Part shown: positions 25,076-33,683 of the stretch, piece after piece
Position numbering within the stretch: the first letter of the stretch is position 1
Layout: every line of letters begins with the position of its first letter
DNA from: Paucibacter sp. TC2R-5
GTDB taxonomy: Bacteria; Pseudomonadota; Gammaproteobacteria; Burkholderiales; Burkholderiaceae_C
Direction of reading: 5' to 3'
DNA length: 64,000 bases
Assembly (NCBI RefSeq): GCF_025717605.1
Contig: NZ_JAJIRQ010000002.1
Span: 205,884 to 269,883, forward strand
Notes under the pieces: generated by a model
The model's input: only the letters and a program-made list of their open reading frames with translations
Database searches by the model: none
Told to the model about the DNA's origin: nothing
Made by a program: the position numbers and the translations under genes

Positions 25076-27195
25076 GCGATGCTGACCCCGTTGCGCCCAT
25101 GCTCTTTGATGGCATACATGGCTTGATCGGAGCGACTGAGGGCCAACTCTGCATTCGCGTCGCTGCTCAATATCGCGCTGATGCCTATGCTGACGGTCAC
25201 CAGGATGATGGACTGCCGATATTGCACCGGGTTTTGCTCGATGCGCAGGCGCAGTCGCTCGGCCAAAACCTGCGCGTCTTCACAGCTGGTGTCGGGCAGC
25301 AAGAGCGCGAACTCTTCGCCGCCTAGGCGACCCACCACATCCAGCGGGCGCGTGCCCAGCCGCATCAACAGCGTCACATGGCGCAAGACGGCGTCTCCCG
25401 CAGCATGGCCGAAGCCGTCATTGATTTTTTTGAAGTGATCAAGATCCAAGGTCACGACGCAACTGCATAGCTCCGGGCGCCGCTGGATGCGGCCGTACTC
25501 GGCCTGCAGACGCTCCATGAAATGACGCCGATTGGCGGCGCCGGTCAGGTGGTCGGTGCTGGCCTGGCGGTGCAGTTCTTGGCGGGTGCGAATCAGCTCG
25601 GTGATGTCCTCAAAGCTGGTGTAGGCCTCGGTCAACAAACCTTGCTTGAACAAGGGCGTGGCGTTCACCTGCAGCCAGATCAGGCTGCCCTCGGGCAAGC
25701 ACAAGCCCATCACGACCTGGCGCACCGGCTGGCCGGTACGCAATGCTTCCATGGCGGGATGTTGCTCGGCGGGGAAGTCGCTGCCGTCCTCGCGGATCGC
25801 CCGCCACCCGGGGTCAAAAGGAGTCTTGCCCAGCATCTGGTCAAGACTGAGCCGCAGCAAGGCACAGGCAGCCGGATTGGCAGCGGTGATTTGCCCCGAG
25901 GCGGCATGGTAGACAACGCCTTGCGGCATGGTTTCAAAAAAGATCCGAAAGGATTCGGTGCTGGCCTTGAGCGCAGTTTCAGCCTGCTTGCGGGCCGAAA
26001 CATCGGTCAAGACGCCGGTCAGCACGCATTCACCCGGCCCCGTTAATTTGGGCGTGGCCTTGATCTGCAAGCACTTGGGGCCAGCCCCGGCTTCGGGCAC
26101 CCATACCTCCACTTCCTGTTCCCAGGCTTGGCCGCTTGCAACAGCCCGGCGCAAGGAGACCTCACAGGCCTCGCGATACTCTCGCGTCATGCAGCGCAAC
26201 AGGGCGCGGCCATCGCCACAGGCTTTTTCGGGACTGAGGCCAAACAAGTCCTGCACACCGGGGCTGAAATAGACAAACTCAATTTTCCCCGAGGGCCGCA
26301 CCAAGAGGCGAAACAAGGCACCTGGAACCGAAGCGGCCAAATCCCGCAGTTCGGCCTCTTGGCGGCGCAGCGCTTCTTGCACCAGCTTGAGCTCGGTCAC
26401 GCTGTCATGCGCAACGACGATGCGTGGCGGCTCGACATCTAGCGTGCGCGACACCCGCGCCAAGAACCAACGCGGCCCTTGCGCTGAGTGGCAGGGGTAT
26501 TCCACCTGAAAGCTCTGCAAGCGCCCCGCCAAAACCTCTGTGAGCTTGTCAGCGAACTCAAGCGCACCAGCATCAGCAAACGCCAGTGGCTGCCTGCAAA
26601 AATCAAGGTAGTTCTTGCCTTCGGCGCAAAGTTCGTCCGATCCGCCATTGGCAGCGGCAAACTCACGCCAAGCCCGGTTCACCTTGATGATCACGCCCTG
26701 CTCATCCAGCACGCAGATATGCGCGGTGAGTGCGTCCATCACGGACAGCACTTGCCGGCGCGATTCCTCTTTGGCATGTTCCGCTCGGCTGCGTGCGGTG
26801 ATATCCAGCACATAGACCAAACGGCTCATCTGCCCATCGGCACCTCGCACCGCCACCGACTCCGACAAGACGCGCAGCAGCTTCCCGTCGCGATTCACCA
26901 CATCCCACTCACCCTTGAGTTCGCTGCCCTTGCTCAGGAAGCGCTGGTGACGCTGCAGTACCGGTTCACGCTGCTCGGGCGCAAACACCATCAGGAAGCT
27001 ATTGCCCAGCATCTCGGCCGCGCGATAGCCGTAGAGTTCACAGTAGGCAGGGTTGACACTCAAATACTTGCCGCTCAGGTCAATCACGGCAATGCCGACC
27101 GGCGCATGCTGGATCAAGGCATCAAGCCAGGCTCCCGTCAGCGGGAATGCCCCAGCGGCACAGGGCGCCTGCAAATCTTGATCTGGATTCGGCAT
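25072..27195 (-). CDS. Multi-PAS diguanylate cyclase
   Basis: 707 residues, cytosolic (no membrane segment). Four PAS-type sensor modules precede the output: roughly 20-140 (WLDALIQHAPVGIAVIDLSG), 145-270, 275-395 and 400-520. The GGDEF domain (about 535-707) has an intact RLGGEEF active site and an inhibitory RxxD site (RPLD) five residues before it, so it should make c-di-GMP and be product-inhibited. The ATG at 27195 is preceded by GGGGAG; the frame is open to 27231. No partner gene adjoins; it is probably a stand-alone sensor of redox, light or a metabolite. Confidence 0.93.
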   Translation of the reverse strand: MPNPDQDLQAPCAAGAFPLTGAWLDALIQHAPVGIAVIDLSGKYLSVNPAYCELYGYRAAEMLGNSFLMVFAPEQREPVLQRHQRFLSKGSELKGEWDVVNRDGKLLRVLSESVAVRGADGQMSRLVYVLDITARSRAEHAKEESRRQVLSVMDALTAHICVLDEQGVIIKVNRAWREFAAANGGSDELCAEGKNYLDFCRQPLAFADAGALEFADKLTEVLAGRLQSFQVEYPCHSAQGPRWFLARVSRTLDVEPPRIVVAHDSVTELKLVQEALRRQEAELRDLAASVPGALFRLLVRPSGKIEFVYFSPGVQDLFGLSPEKACGDGRALLRCMTREYREACEVSLRRAVASGQAWEQEVEVWVPEAGAGPKCLQIKATPKLTGPGECVLTGVLTDVSARKQAETALKASTESFRIFFETMPQGVVYHAASGQITAANPAACALLRLSLDQMLGKTPFDPGWRAIREDGSDFPAEQHPAMEALRTGQPVRQVVMGLCLPEGSLIWLQVNATPLFKQGLLTEAYTSFEDITELIRTRQELHRQASTDHLTGAANRRHFMERLQAEYGRIQRRPELCSCVVTLDLDHFKKINDGFGHAAGDAVLRHVTLLMRLGTRPLDVVGRLGGEEFALLLPDTSCEDAQVLAERLRLRIEQNPVQYRQSIILVTVSIGISAILSSDANAELALSRSDQAMYAIKEHGRNGVSIA

Positions 27196-27295
27196 CAACT
27201 CCCCTTTTGGGCTGTGGCCCAAGCCGCCCAAACAAAACCGGAATTTAACGCCGCAGCAGAGTCTTGTGATTGCGAGCTGACAATTTCATACAAAG

Positions 27296-27319
27296 AAAAA
27301 GGGCGCATAGCGCCCTTTT
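27296..27319 (-). terminator. Rho-independent terminator after putA
   Basis: Minus-strand hairpin GGGCGC-TAT-GCGCCC followed by a T-rich run (TTTTTCTTTG), 23 bases beyond the putA stop. The A-rich flank also allows it to work on the plus strand, but no plus-strand gene ends here. Confidence 0.85.
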
Positions 27320-27341
27320 GTCCCGCGCGAGACTTTCGATC

Positions 27342-30300
27342 TCAATGCACACCGGCCAGCAGGGCCGCATTGCCACCGGCGGCTGCCGTATTGATGGTCA
27401 GCGTCTGCTCGGCACTGAAGCGATATTGCTGCCGCGCATCGAACAGCTCTTGCGCGCTGATCAGCGGCCGAATCGCGCCGTCCAATGCGGCCATCTGCCG
27501 CAGCAAAGCGCGCTCGGCTAAGGCGTTATTGCCAAGCCAGCAGATGCCGGCCAAGCGATCGTCATCGAGCAAGGCGCTCAAGCTCTGCACGGCACCAGGC
27601 AACAAGAGCAGGGCCTCGGTCGGCAGCCCGGCCGCACGCAAGCTCGTTTGCAAGGCTTCGGCCCGCGCCACGCAGGCGCCGTCCACCAGCAAGGCCACGC
27701 TATTGCCTGCCACCAAGGCCGCTGCGACACCCAGAGCCAAGGCTTGTGGCGAGGCGGCAATGGCCTGCAGCGCCAGCACACCCCGGCCATGTTGGCGCAG
27801 CTCATTGCTCTCACCGGTGGGGCCGGGCAGCGCTTTATCGGCCAATGCCAGCCTGGCCTGCGCCAGCCGGCTGCTCACCAAAGCGGCATCGGCCTGACCC
27901 TCAAAAGCACGTTCCAGCAAGGCGGCGCGCTCGCTCAAAGGCCGCTCGCTCCAGACCTCATGGCCGGCGGCCAAGGCCGCCATGGCCGACGCCACCTGCA
28001 CGGCCGGCACGGCGGCGCTTTGCGCACCATGAGCTGAAGGGGCCGGCCCGTTCGGTGCAGCTTCGCTCACCGCCGGCACCGCACAGAAGCGATACAGGTA
28101 GTTCGGCCCGCCCGCCTTAGGCCCGGTGCCCGACATCCCTTCGCCGCCAAACGGCTGCACGCCGACCACCGCACCGATGATGTTGCGGTTGACATAGACG
28201 TTACCGATGCGAGCCTTGTCGGCCAGGCGCAGCGCCCGGCTGTCGATGCGGGTTTGGATTCCAAGCGTCAGGCCATAGCCCAGCGCATTGATTTGCTCGA
28301 TCACCGCATCCGGCTCGCCGCCCCAACGCACCACATGCAGCACCGGGCCAAAAATTTCTTGGCGCAAGGCGCTGATGCTGCTCAACTCGAAGGCCACGGG
28401 GCGGATCAAGCGCGGCATCGCATCGTGCACCGGCGCCTCGGCGATCAGCTTGGCTTCGCGCTTGAGGCGCTCGATATTCTTAGCAACGTTCTCGAAGGCC
28501 TCCTCATCGATGACCGGCCCCACATCGGTGGCCAGATCGGCCGGCCGGCCGACCCACAACTCCTGCAGCGCACCGCTGAGCATTTCGATCACGCCGTCGG
28601 CAATGCTCTCATGCACGCACAGCAGGCGCAGCGCCGAGCAGCGCTGGCCGGCGGAGCGGAAGGCCGATTGCACGACCGCGTCGATCACCTGCTCGGGCAA
28701 GGCCGTTGAATCAACCAGCATGGCGTTCAGACCACCGGTTTCGGCGATCAAAGGCACGACCTGACCTTCCTTGGCGGCCAAGGTGCGGTTGATGATCTGC
28801 GCCACCTGCGTCGAACCGGTGAAGCACACGCCGGCGGTTTGCTCAGCGGCCACCAGGCCGGCGCCGACCGTCTCGCCCGCGCCGTGCAACAACTGCAGCG
28901 CGTCATGCGGCACGCCGGCAGCGTAGAGCAACTCGACAAACTTCAGCGCCACAAACGGCGTCTGCTCGGCCGGCTTGGCCGCTACGGTGTTGCCGGTCAC
29001 CAGCGCCGCCACCACCTGACCGGCAAAAATCGCCAGCGGGAAGTTCCAGGGGCTGATGCAGACAAACACGCCGCGCCCTTGCATCGCCGGGCCGTCGCTC
29101 TCAGCCTGGTCGGCGTAATAACGCAAGAAGTCCACTGCCTCGCGCACCTCGGCCACGCAGTCGCCTTGGGTCTTGAAAGCCTCCTTGACGAGCAAAGCAC
29201 AGAACTCGGCCAGGCGCGCGTCCAGCGCCGCAGCGGCACGCCGCATCACAGCCGCACGCTCTTGCACCGGAGTCGCGTTCCAGCCCGCAAAGCCGGCTTG
29301 CAGGCCGGCCATGGTCGAGGCCAGATAGGCGGGGCTGGCCTCGGTCACGGGCAAGACCTGGCACTGTTCCAAGGCACGCAGCAAGGGCTGGCGCTGCGCC
29401 ATATCGGTCAAGTCGGCGCCGGTCGAGTTAATGCGGCCATGACCCAAACGGTCGAGGTAGAGCGCGCCCGGCAGCGGCAAGGCGCCACTGATTTGCACCT
29501 GCTCCAAGGGCGAGCCGAGCAACTCGGGCACCTGCACATTGACGTCGGCGAGCTGGTGCACAAAAGACGAGTTAGCGCCGTTCTCCAGCAAGCGGCGCAC
29601 CAAGTAGGCCAAGAGATCGCGGTGCTCGCCGACCGGCGCGTAGACGCGGCAAGGGATGCTGCCATCGCGCAACACCTCGCGGTAGACGCCCTCGCCCATG
29701 CCGTGCAGACGCTGCATCTCGAACTTGGCATTCGCCTTGCGGGCCATCAGCACAATCGCGGCGATGGTGCCGGCGTTGTGGCTGGCGAACTGAGGGTAGA
29801 TCACATCGGCGTGGCCGATCAGCGCCTGCGCGCAGGCCAGATAGGACACATCGGTGTGCTGCTTGTGGGTGAAGACCGGGTAAGCCGCCAAGCCCTGCTC
29901 CTGGGCGCGCTTGATCTCGCCGTCCCAATAAGCGCCCTTGACCAGGCGCACCATGAAGCGCAGGCCATGCTTTTTGGCAATCGCGGCGACTTCGTGGATG
30001 ACGCTGAGTGCGCGCGTTTGGTAGGCCTGCACGGCCAGACCGAAGCCGCGCCATTGAGGATAGGTACTGGCGATGCGTGCGGCCAGCGTGTCCAGCACGT
30101 CCAGCGACAACTCCAGGCGCTCGACCTCCTCGGCGTCTATCGTCAGGTTGATATTGGCCTGAGCGGCCAGCGTGATCAGCTCCCACACGCGCGGCAGCAA
30201 CTCGGCAAACACGCGCTCGCGCTGCAGCACTTCATAGCGCGAGAACAGAGCGCTGAGCTTGATCGAAATGCCGTCGGCCTGCTCCGGTGCATCGGCCCGT

Positions 30301-30971
30301 GCGCCGCTGGCGATCGCCTTGATGGCGCCCACATAGGCCGCATGATAGCGGCGTGCATCGGCCTCGGTGCGCGCACCTTCGCCCAGCATGTCATACGAAA
30401 AACTCAGCTGCGGCTGGACCTTGCGGGCACCGGCGGCCTCAGTCATCGCCTCCTTGATATTGCGGCCCAGCACGAACTGGCGGCCCAGCAGCTGAATCGC
30501 CCGCACCGTCGCGCTGACGACGGTCTGCGCGCCCAGCCTTGTCATCAAGCCACCCGAGCCTTCTGCGTCGGGCAGGAACTTCTTGGACAGCGAGATCGCC
30601 GAGGCCGACAGCGCCGCGAACATCTTGTGCGGGCCCTCCGAGCTGCCGTCGAACTGACCCCGGCCGAGCTGGTCGGCGGTCAGCGCGATCGCGGTCGGTG
30701 CGTCGGGCACGCGCAACAGCGCTTCGGCCAAGCGCATCAGGGCCAGGCCCTCGGAGCTGCTGATCGGGTACTCCCGCAGCAGCGACTCCATGGCCCAGAA
30801 CGGCGCCGGGTTGGCGCGCACCTGCTGCACCCAGGGGCCGGCCAGCGTCAGGACGCTGCTCCAGTCCAGCCCCGCGCCGATGGATTGCGCCAAGGCGTGA
30901 ACGACCGCGATCTCCTCACGGTAAGGGTCGGGCAGGCGGGCGGCTTCAGGGGGCAGAGCAAATGTGGACAT
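27342..30971 (-). CDS. putA: Bifunctional proline dehydrogenase / pyrroline-5-carboxylate dehydrogenase
   Basis: 1209 residues. Oxidises proline to glutamate with FAD and then NAD. The N-terminus starts directly in the arm/alpha region (PYREEIAVVHALAQ), with no ribbon-helix-helix DNA-binding domain, so unlike the E. coli enzyme it is not an autorepressor. The proline dehydrogenase barrel spans about 100-460. The aldehyde dehydrogenase domain spans about 530-990 with catalytic Cys778 (AGQRCSA) and GSTQVAQII. A C-terminal ALDH-like extension of about 200 residues makes this a type B PutA. An Lrp-type regulator gene is divergent, with a 31 bp palindrome between them. A terminator follows. Confidence 0.96.
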   Translation of the reverse strand: MSTFALPPEAARLPDPYREEIAVVHALAQSIGAGLDWSSVLTLAGPWVQQVRANPAPFWAMESLLREYPISSSEGLALMRLAEALLRVPDAPTAIALTADQLGRGQFDGSSEGPHKMFAALSASAISLSKKFLPDAEGSGGLMTRLGAQTVVSATVRAIQLLGRQFVLGRNIKEAMTEAAGARKVQPQLSFSYDMLGEGARTEADARRYHAAYVGAIKAIASGARADAPEQADGISIKLSALFSRYEVLQRERVFAELLPRVWELITLAAQANINLTIDAEEVERLELSLDVLDTLAARIASTYPQWRGFGLAVQAYQTRALSVIHEVAAIAKKHGLRFMVRLVKGAYWDGEIKRAQEQGLAAYPVFTHKQHTDVSYLACAQALIGHADVIYPQFASHNAGTIAAIVLMARKANAKFEMQRLHGMGEGVYREVLRDGSIPCRVYAPVGEHRDLLAYLVRRLLENGANSSFVHQLADVNVQVPELLGSPLEQVQISGALPLPGALYLDRLGHGRINSTGADLTDMAQRQPLLRALEQCQVLPVTEASPAYLASTMAGLQAGFAGWNATPVQERAAVMRRAAAALDARLAEFCALLVKEAFKTQGDCVAEVREAVDFLRYYADQAESDGPAMQGRGVFVCISPWNFPLAIFAGQVVAALVTGNTVAAKPAEQTPFVALKFVELLYAAGVPHDALQLLHGAGETVGAGLVAAEQTAGVCFTGSTQVAQIINRTLAAKEGQVVPLIAETGGLNAMLVDSTALPEQVIDAVVQSAFRSAGQRCSALRLLCVHESIADGVIEMLSGALQELWVGRPADLATDVGPVIDEEAFENVAKNIERLKREAKLIAEAPVHDAMPRLIRPVAFELSSISALRQEIFGPVLHVVRWGGEPDAVIEQINALGYGLTLGIQTRIDSRALRLADKARIGNVYVNRNIIGAVVGVQPFGGEGMSGTGPKAGGPNYLYRFCAVPAVSEAAPNGPAPSAHGAQSAAVPAVQVASAMAALAAGHEVWSERPLSERAALLERAFEGQADAALVSSRLAQARLALADKALPGPTGESNELRQHGRGVLALQAIAASPQALALGVAAALVAGNSVALLVDGACVARAEALQTSLRAAGLPTEALLLLPGAVQSLSALLDDDRLAGICWLGNNALAERALLRQMAALDGAIRPLISAQELFDARQQYRFSAEQTLTINTAAAGGNAALLAGVH

Positions 30972-31020
30972 GGCGAAAGCCTCAATCGGTTATTTCTAGT
31001 GAAGGGCCGAACTATATGAA

Positions 31021-31051
31021 TGAATCAGCTGAATTAAATTCAGATGATTCA
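31021..31051. promoter_or_regulatory. 31-bp palindrome between putA and its Lrp-type regulator
   Basis: TGAATCAGCTGAATT-A-AATTCAGATGATTCA: two 15-base arms around one base, with a single mismatched pair. It lies in the 104-base putA/regulator gap, 50 bases from putA and 25 from the regulator start. Probable operator for the Lrp-type protein, controlling both genes. Confidence 0.7.
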
Positions 31052-31075
31052 CCCATCTGTAGTTGAAAATACTGC

Positions 31076-31546
31076 ATGACCCCGGAAACCCCACTCGACA
31101 AGATCGACGCCCGCATCCTTCGTGTGCTGCAAAGCGATGGCCGCATCTCCAACCTGAAATTGGCCGAGGCCGTGCACCTGTCACCGACCGCCGTGCTGGA
31201 GCGCGTCAAACGCCTGACCCGCGACAACTACATCCTTGGCTACGAGGCCCGGCTGAACCCGGAAAAGCTCGGCGCCGCGATGCTGGTCTTCATCGAGATC
31301 TTGCTGGATCGCACGGTACAAGACGTGATGGATAACTTCAAGGCCGCCGTACAAGCTCGGCCCGAAATACTGGAGTGCCATCTGGTGGCCGGCGGCTTTG
31401 ACTACCTGCTGAAGACGCGGGTCTCCGATATGGGCGCCTACCGGGAGTTCATAGGCAGCGTGATCTGGACGCTGCCGGGCGTGCGCGAGACGCGCACCTA
31501 TGCGGTGATGGAAGAAGTCAAGAACACAACGGCGCTGCCGTTCTGA
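31076..31546 (+). CDS. Lrp/AsnC-family regulator, probable proline-responsive activator of putA
   Basis: 156 residues. N-terminal HTH (about 8-68): LDKIDARILRVLQSDGRIS, LKLAEAVHLSPTAVLERVKRL, then the RAM ligand/oligomer domain (VFIEILLDRTVQDVMDNF, VAGGFDYLLKTRVSDMGAYREF). This is the PutR/BkdR type of regulator. Since PutA lacks its own DNA-binding domain and the gene is divergent with a shared palindrome, control of proline use is the best inference. The 166 bases after it carry dyads in front of a small gene (see 31571). Confidence 0.92.
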   Translation: MTPETPLDKIDARILRVLQSDGRISNLKLAEAVHLSPTAVLERVKRLTRDNYILGYEARLNPEKLGAAMLVFIEILLDRTVQDVMDNFKAAVQARPEILECHLVAGGFDYLLKTRVSDMGAYREFIGSVIWTLPGVRETRTYAVMEEVKNTTALPF

Positions 31547-31570
31547 GCCCCCCCCTCCGGTCGACGCAAA

Positions 31571-31625
31571 CCCCAGGGTAAACACTTACCCCCTTGGGGG
31601 GTACCGAATCCGCCCTCAGGCGGAT
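31571..31625 (+). promoter_or_regulatory. Two stacked dyads upstream of the small gene at 31713
   Basis: The first is CCCCA-GGGTAA-ACAC-TTACCC-CCT-TGGGG (31571-31599), with 6-bp inner and 5-bp outer arms. The second is ATCCGCC-CTCA-GGCGGAT (31608-31625), a perfect 7-bp stem with a four-base loop. They could end the regulator transcript or act as leader or operator sites for the small gene. No long T-run follows, so a plain terminator is less likely. Confidence 0.4.
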
Positions 31626-31712
31626 AGGAATGACGCCGGCCAGCGCCGAATATTGCTGCACTGAATAGCCAGTTCCTTCCCGCACCTCAGTCCAAGGATA
31701 CGGAGTCCAAAA

Positions 31713-31973
31713 ATGCAAGTCCAGGCCGCCCCAAGTCTCGCTACCACTAGCTTCGCCTCAGCCCGCGCTTCAGCGCGCTTTACAGGTGCCCCTTCAAACG
31801 CAAATCAGGCTGCCAGCCTGGAGTTTGTGAGCCCCGAACCATCAAGCGGCGGCTGCGGCTACTTTGATTCCAGTTTCGAGCTCAACCAAGGCTTGCGGGT
31901 TACCGAGGAATCGGACCCGATTCTGTTGCAACTTTGGGTGCGGGTGCTGGATAGCGCGCTGTCCTTGCATTGA
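31713..31973 (+). CDS. Small protein of unknown function
   Basis: 86 residues, beginning MQVQAAPSLATTSFASARAS, with an Ala/Ser-rich first half and a more conserved-looking second half: GGCGYFDSSFELNQGLRV, then DPILLQLWVRVL. A GGAG ribosome site eight bases before the ATG supports translation. No signal peptide or membrane segment is convincing. The last 74 bases overlap the convergent PAP2 phosphatase gene. Family not recognised with certainty; the dyads upstream suggest it is regulated. Confidence 0.6.
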   Translation: MQVQAAPSLATTSFASARASARFTGAPSNANQAASLEFVSPEPSSGGCGYFDSSFELNQGLRVTEESDPILLQLWVRVLDSALSLH

Positions 31974-32655
31974 GTGGGGCAGGTCTGAGCCGGTGCCGAT
32001 CGCCACGCACAAAGGGCTGAGTACGCCCAGACAGCTGCAGCGAGAGCTGAATCACCCAATCATGACTGCGCGATTTGGGCGCGCCGACCGGCAACAAGAG
32101 CAAGGCGCTCAGCAGGCCGACCGGCAGCCAGAGCGGCCGCGCATTGACGGGCTGCGCTTGCGGCAGCAGCTGCAGGCTGAGCAAACTGGCCAGGCCCCCG
32201 ACCATAAAACCGGCCAAGGCCTCGGAAGGTGAGTGGGCGCCCACCTTGAGTCTGGAGTAGGCAATCAAAGCCGCCAGCGCAAAGCCCGAGGCCAGGCCGA
32301 GCCGGCGCAGTCGCTGGGAACACCCCAACAAGGCACACCAGGCCAAGAGCGGCAGCACCGCGGCGGAAGCCATCGCATGACCGGAAATGCCGGTGAAATC
32401 CCAGGCCGCAACACCCCAACCCCAGCCGAAAAAGGCCAGCTTGCTGGCGGCGGTCAGCCCTATGGCCACGCCCAAGCAGCCCATCCAGCGGCGGGCCAGG
32501 CGCGACTGTTCGGGCGTTTGGCTCAGAACAGACTGGCGCCACAGCCACAAGGCGCACAGCAGCGCCAAGGGCAGCAGAATTTGAATTTCGCCAAGGCGAG
32601 TCAGCAAAGCCCAAAACGGGGAGATGGAAACGGAAGGTACGCTGAGAAAGGACAT
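31900..32655 (-). CDS. PAP2-family membrane phosphatase
   Basis: 251 residues with several transmembrane segments (about 10-40, 55-80, 85-110, 115-135, 145-165, 175-195). The PAP2 motifs 2 and 3 are visible: GISGHAMASAA (SGH) and YSRLKVGAHSPSEALAG (SRxxxxxHxxxD-like). These enzymes remove phosphate from lipid phosphates such as undecaprenyl pyrophosphate or phosphatidic acid at the membrane. The C-terminal about 50 residues are basic and soluble, and the last part overlaps the small gene on the other strand, so the tail might be read-through beyond the original end. Confidence 0.8.
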   Translation of the reverse strand: MSFLSVPSVSISPFWALLTRLGEIQILLPLALLCALWLWRQSVLSQTPEQSRLARRWMGCLGVAIGLTAASKLAFFGWGWGVAAWDFTGISGHAMASAAVLPLLAWCALLGCSQRLRRLGLASGFALAALIAYSRLKVGAHSPSEALAGFMVGGLASLLSLQLLPQAQPVNARPLWLPVGLLSALLLLPVGAPKSRSHDWVIQLSLQLSGRTQPFVRGDRHRLRPAPLNARTARYPAPAPKVATESGPIPR

Positions 32656-32702
32656 CCCGCCATGCTAGCGGCACAAGATGACAAGCGCTCGTGGCAATCC
32701 GT

Positions 32703-33644
32703 TCAATAAATCTCGGGAACCACCATTTCCGGCGGTACCGGCTGGCGCGCATAGTCCTCATGGCGCTCGCGCGGCGGCAAGGTCACCGGCGCATGCTCGA
32801 CCTCGTGATACGGCATCTGCGCGAGCAAATGCGCCATGCAGTTCAGCCGCGCCTTCTTCTTGTCGACCGCCTGCACCACCCACCAAGGCGCTTCCTCGAT
32901 ATGGGTGCGCTCCATCATGGTCTCTTTGACCTTGGTGTAGTCCTCCCAGCGGCGGCGCGACTCCAGATCCATAGGGCTGAGCTTCCACTGCTTGAGCGGG
33001 TCATGGATTCGGCCCAAGAAGCGCGTGTGCTGCTCCTCGTCGGTGATCGAGAACCAGTATTTGATGACTTGGATGCCGGCGCGCACCAGCATCTTTTCGA
33101 ACTCGGGCACCGAGCGGAAGAATTCCTCGTACTCGTCGTCCGAGCAAAAACCCATCACCCGCTCGACCCCGGCGCGGTTGTACCAGCTGCGATCAAACAA
33201 AACGATCTCGCCGCCGGCCGGCAGGTGCGAGATATAGCGCTGAAAGTACCACTGCGTGCGCTCGCGGTCGTTCGGCGCCGGCAGCGCGGCCACGCGGCAC
33301 ACGCGCGGGTTCAGGCGTTGGGTGATGCGCTTGATGACGCCGCCCTTGCCGGCCGCGTCGCGGCCTTCAAAAATGATCACCGCCTTGTGCTTGGTCGCCA
33401 CCACCCAGTCTTGCAGCTTGACCAGCTCGCCCTGCAAGCGGAACAGCTCTTTGAAGTAGGCGCGGCGCTGGGTCCGCTGCTCGGCGCTGAAGACGCCACG
33501 GCCGGTCTCGTCAAAGGCGCGGTCATCGATCTCCATCTCCAGCTCTTCGTCGTAGCTGTCGATCAGATCCGCCTGCATGCGCTGCATGAACTCGGCATGC
33601 TCTTCGGCGGCCGAGACTTCTTGCTGGGGTGTTTTGCTAGTCAT
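32703..33644 (-). CDS. ppk2: Polyphosphate kinase 2 family protein
   Basis: 313 residues. Transfers phosphate between polyphosphate and nucleotides. P-loop GRDAAGKG (94-101), Walker B-like DRSWYNR (151-157) and the lid segment RIHDPLKQWKLSPMD are all present. The N-terminal extension (about 1-60) is acidic and predicted helical. One ATG fits at 33644. The subclass (GDP/ADP versus AMP preference) cannot be settled by eye. It stands alone between PAP2 and the GGDEF-EAL gene on the same strand, with 40-50 base gaps. Confidence 0.94.
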   Translation of the reverse strand: MTSKTPQQEVSAAEEHAEFMQRMQADLIDSYDEELEMEIDDRAFDETGRGVFSAEQRTQRRAYFKELFRLQGELVKLQDWVVATKHKAVIIFEGRDAAGKGGVIKRITQRLNPRVCRVAALPAPNDRERTQWYFQRYISHLPAGGEIVLFDRSWYNRAGVERVMGFCSDDEYEEFFRSVPEFEKMLVRAGIQVIKYWFSITDEEQHTRFLGRIHDPLKQWKLSPMDLESRRRWEDYTKVKETMMERTHIEEAPWWVVQAVDKKKARLNCMAHLLAQMPYHEVEHAPVTLPPRERHEDYARQPVPPEMVVPEIY

Positions 33645-33683
33645 TTCGCCAGCCTGCCAGAGCCGTATGACAAGGCCATGAAA

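Noticed and set aside
28839-31019. Long plus-strand open frame (726 codons) opposite putA
   Set aside because: It is antisense to a conserved gene with full family motifs, has no ribosome site or recognisable domain, and is a common consequence of GC-rich codon use.
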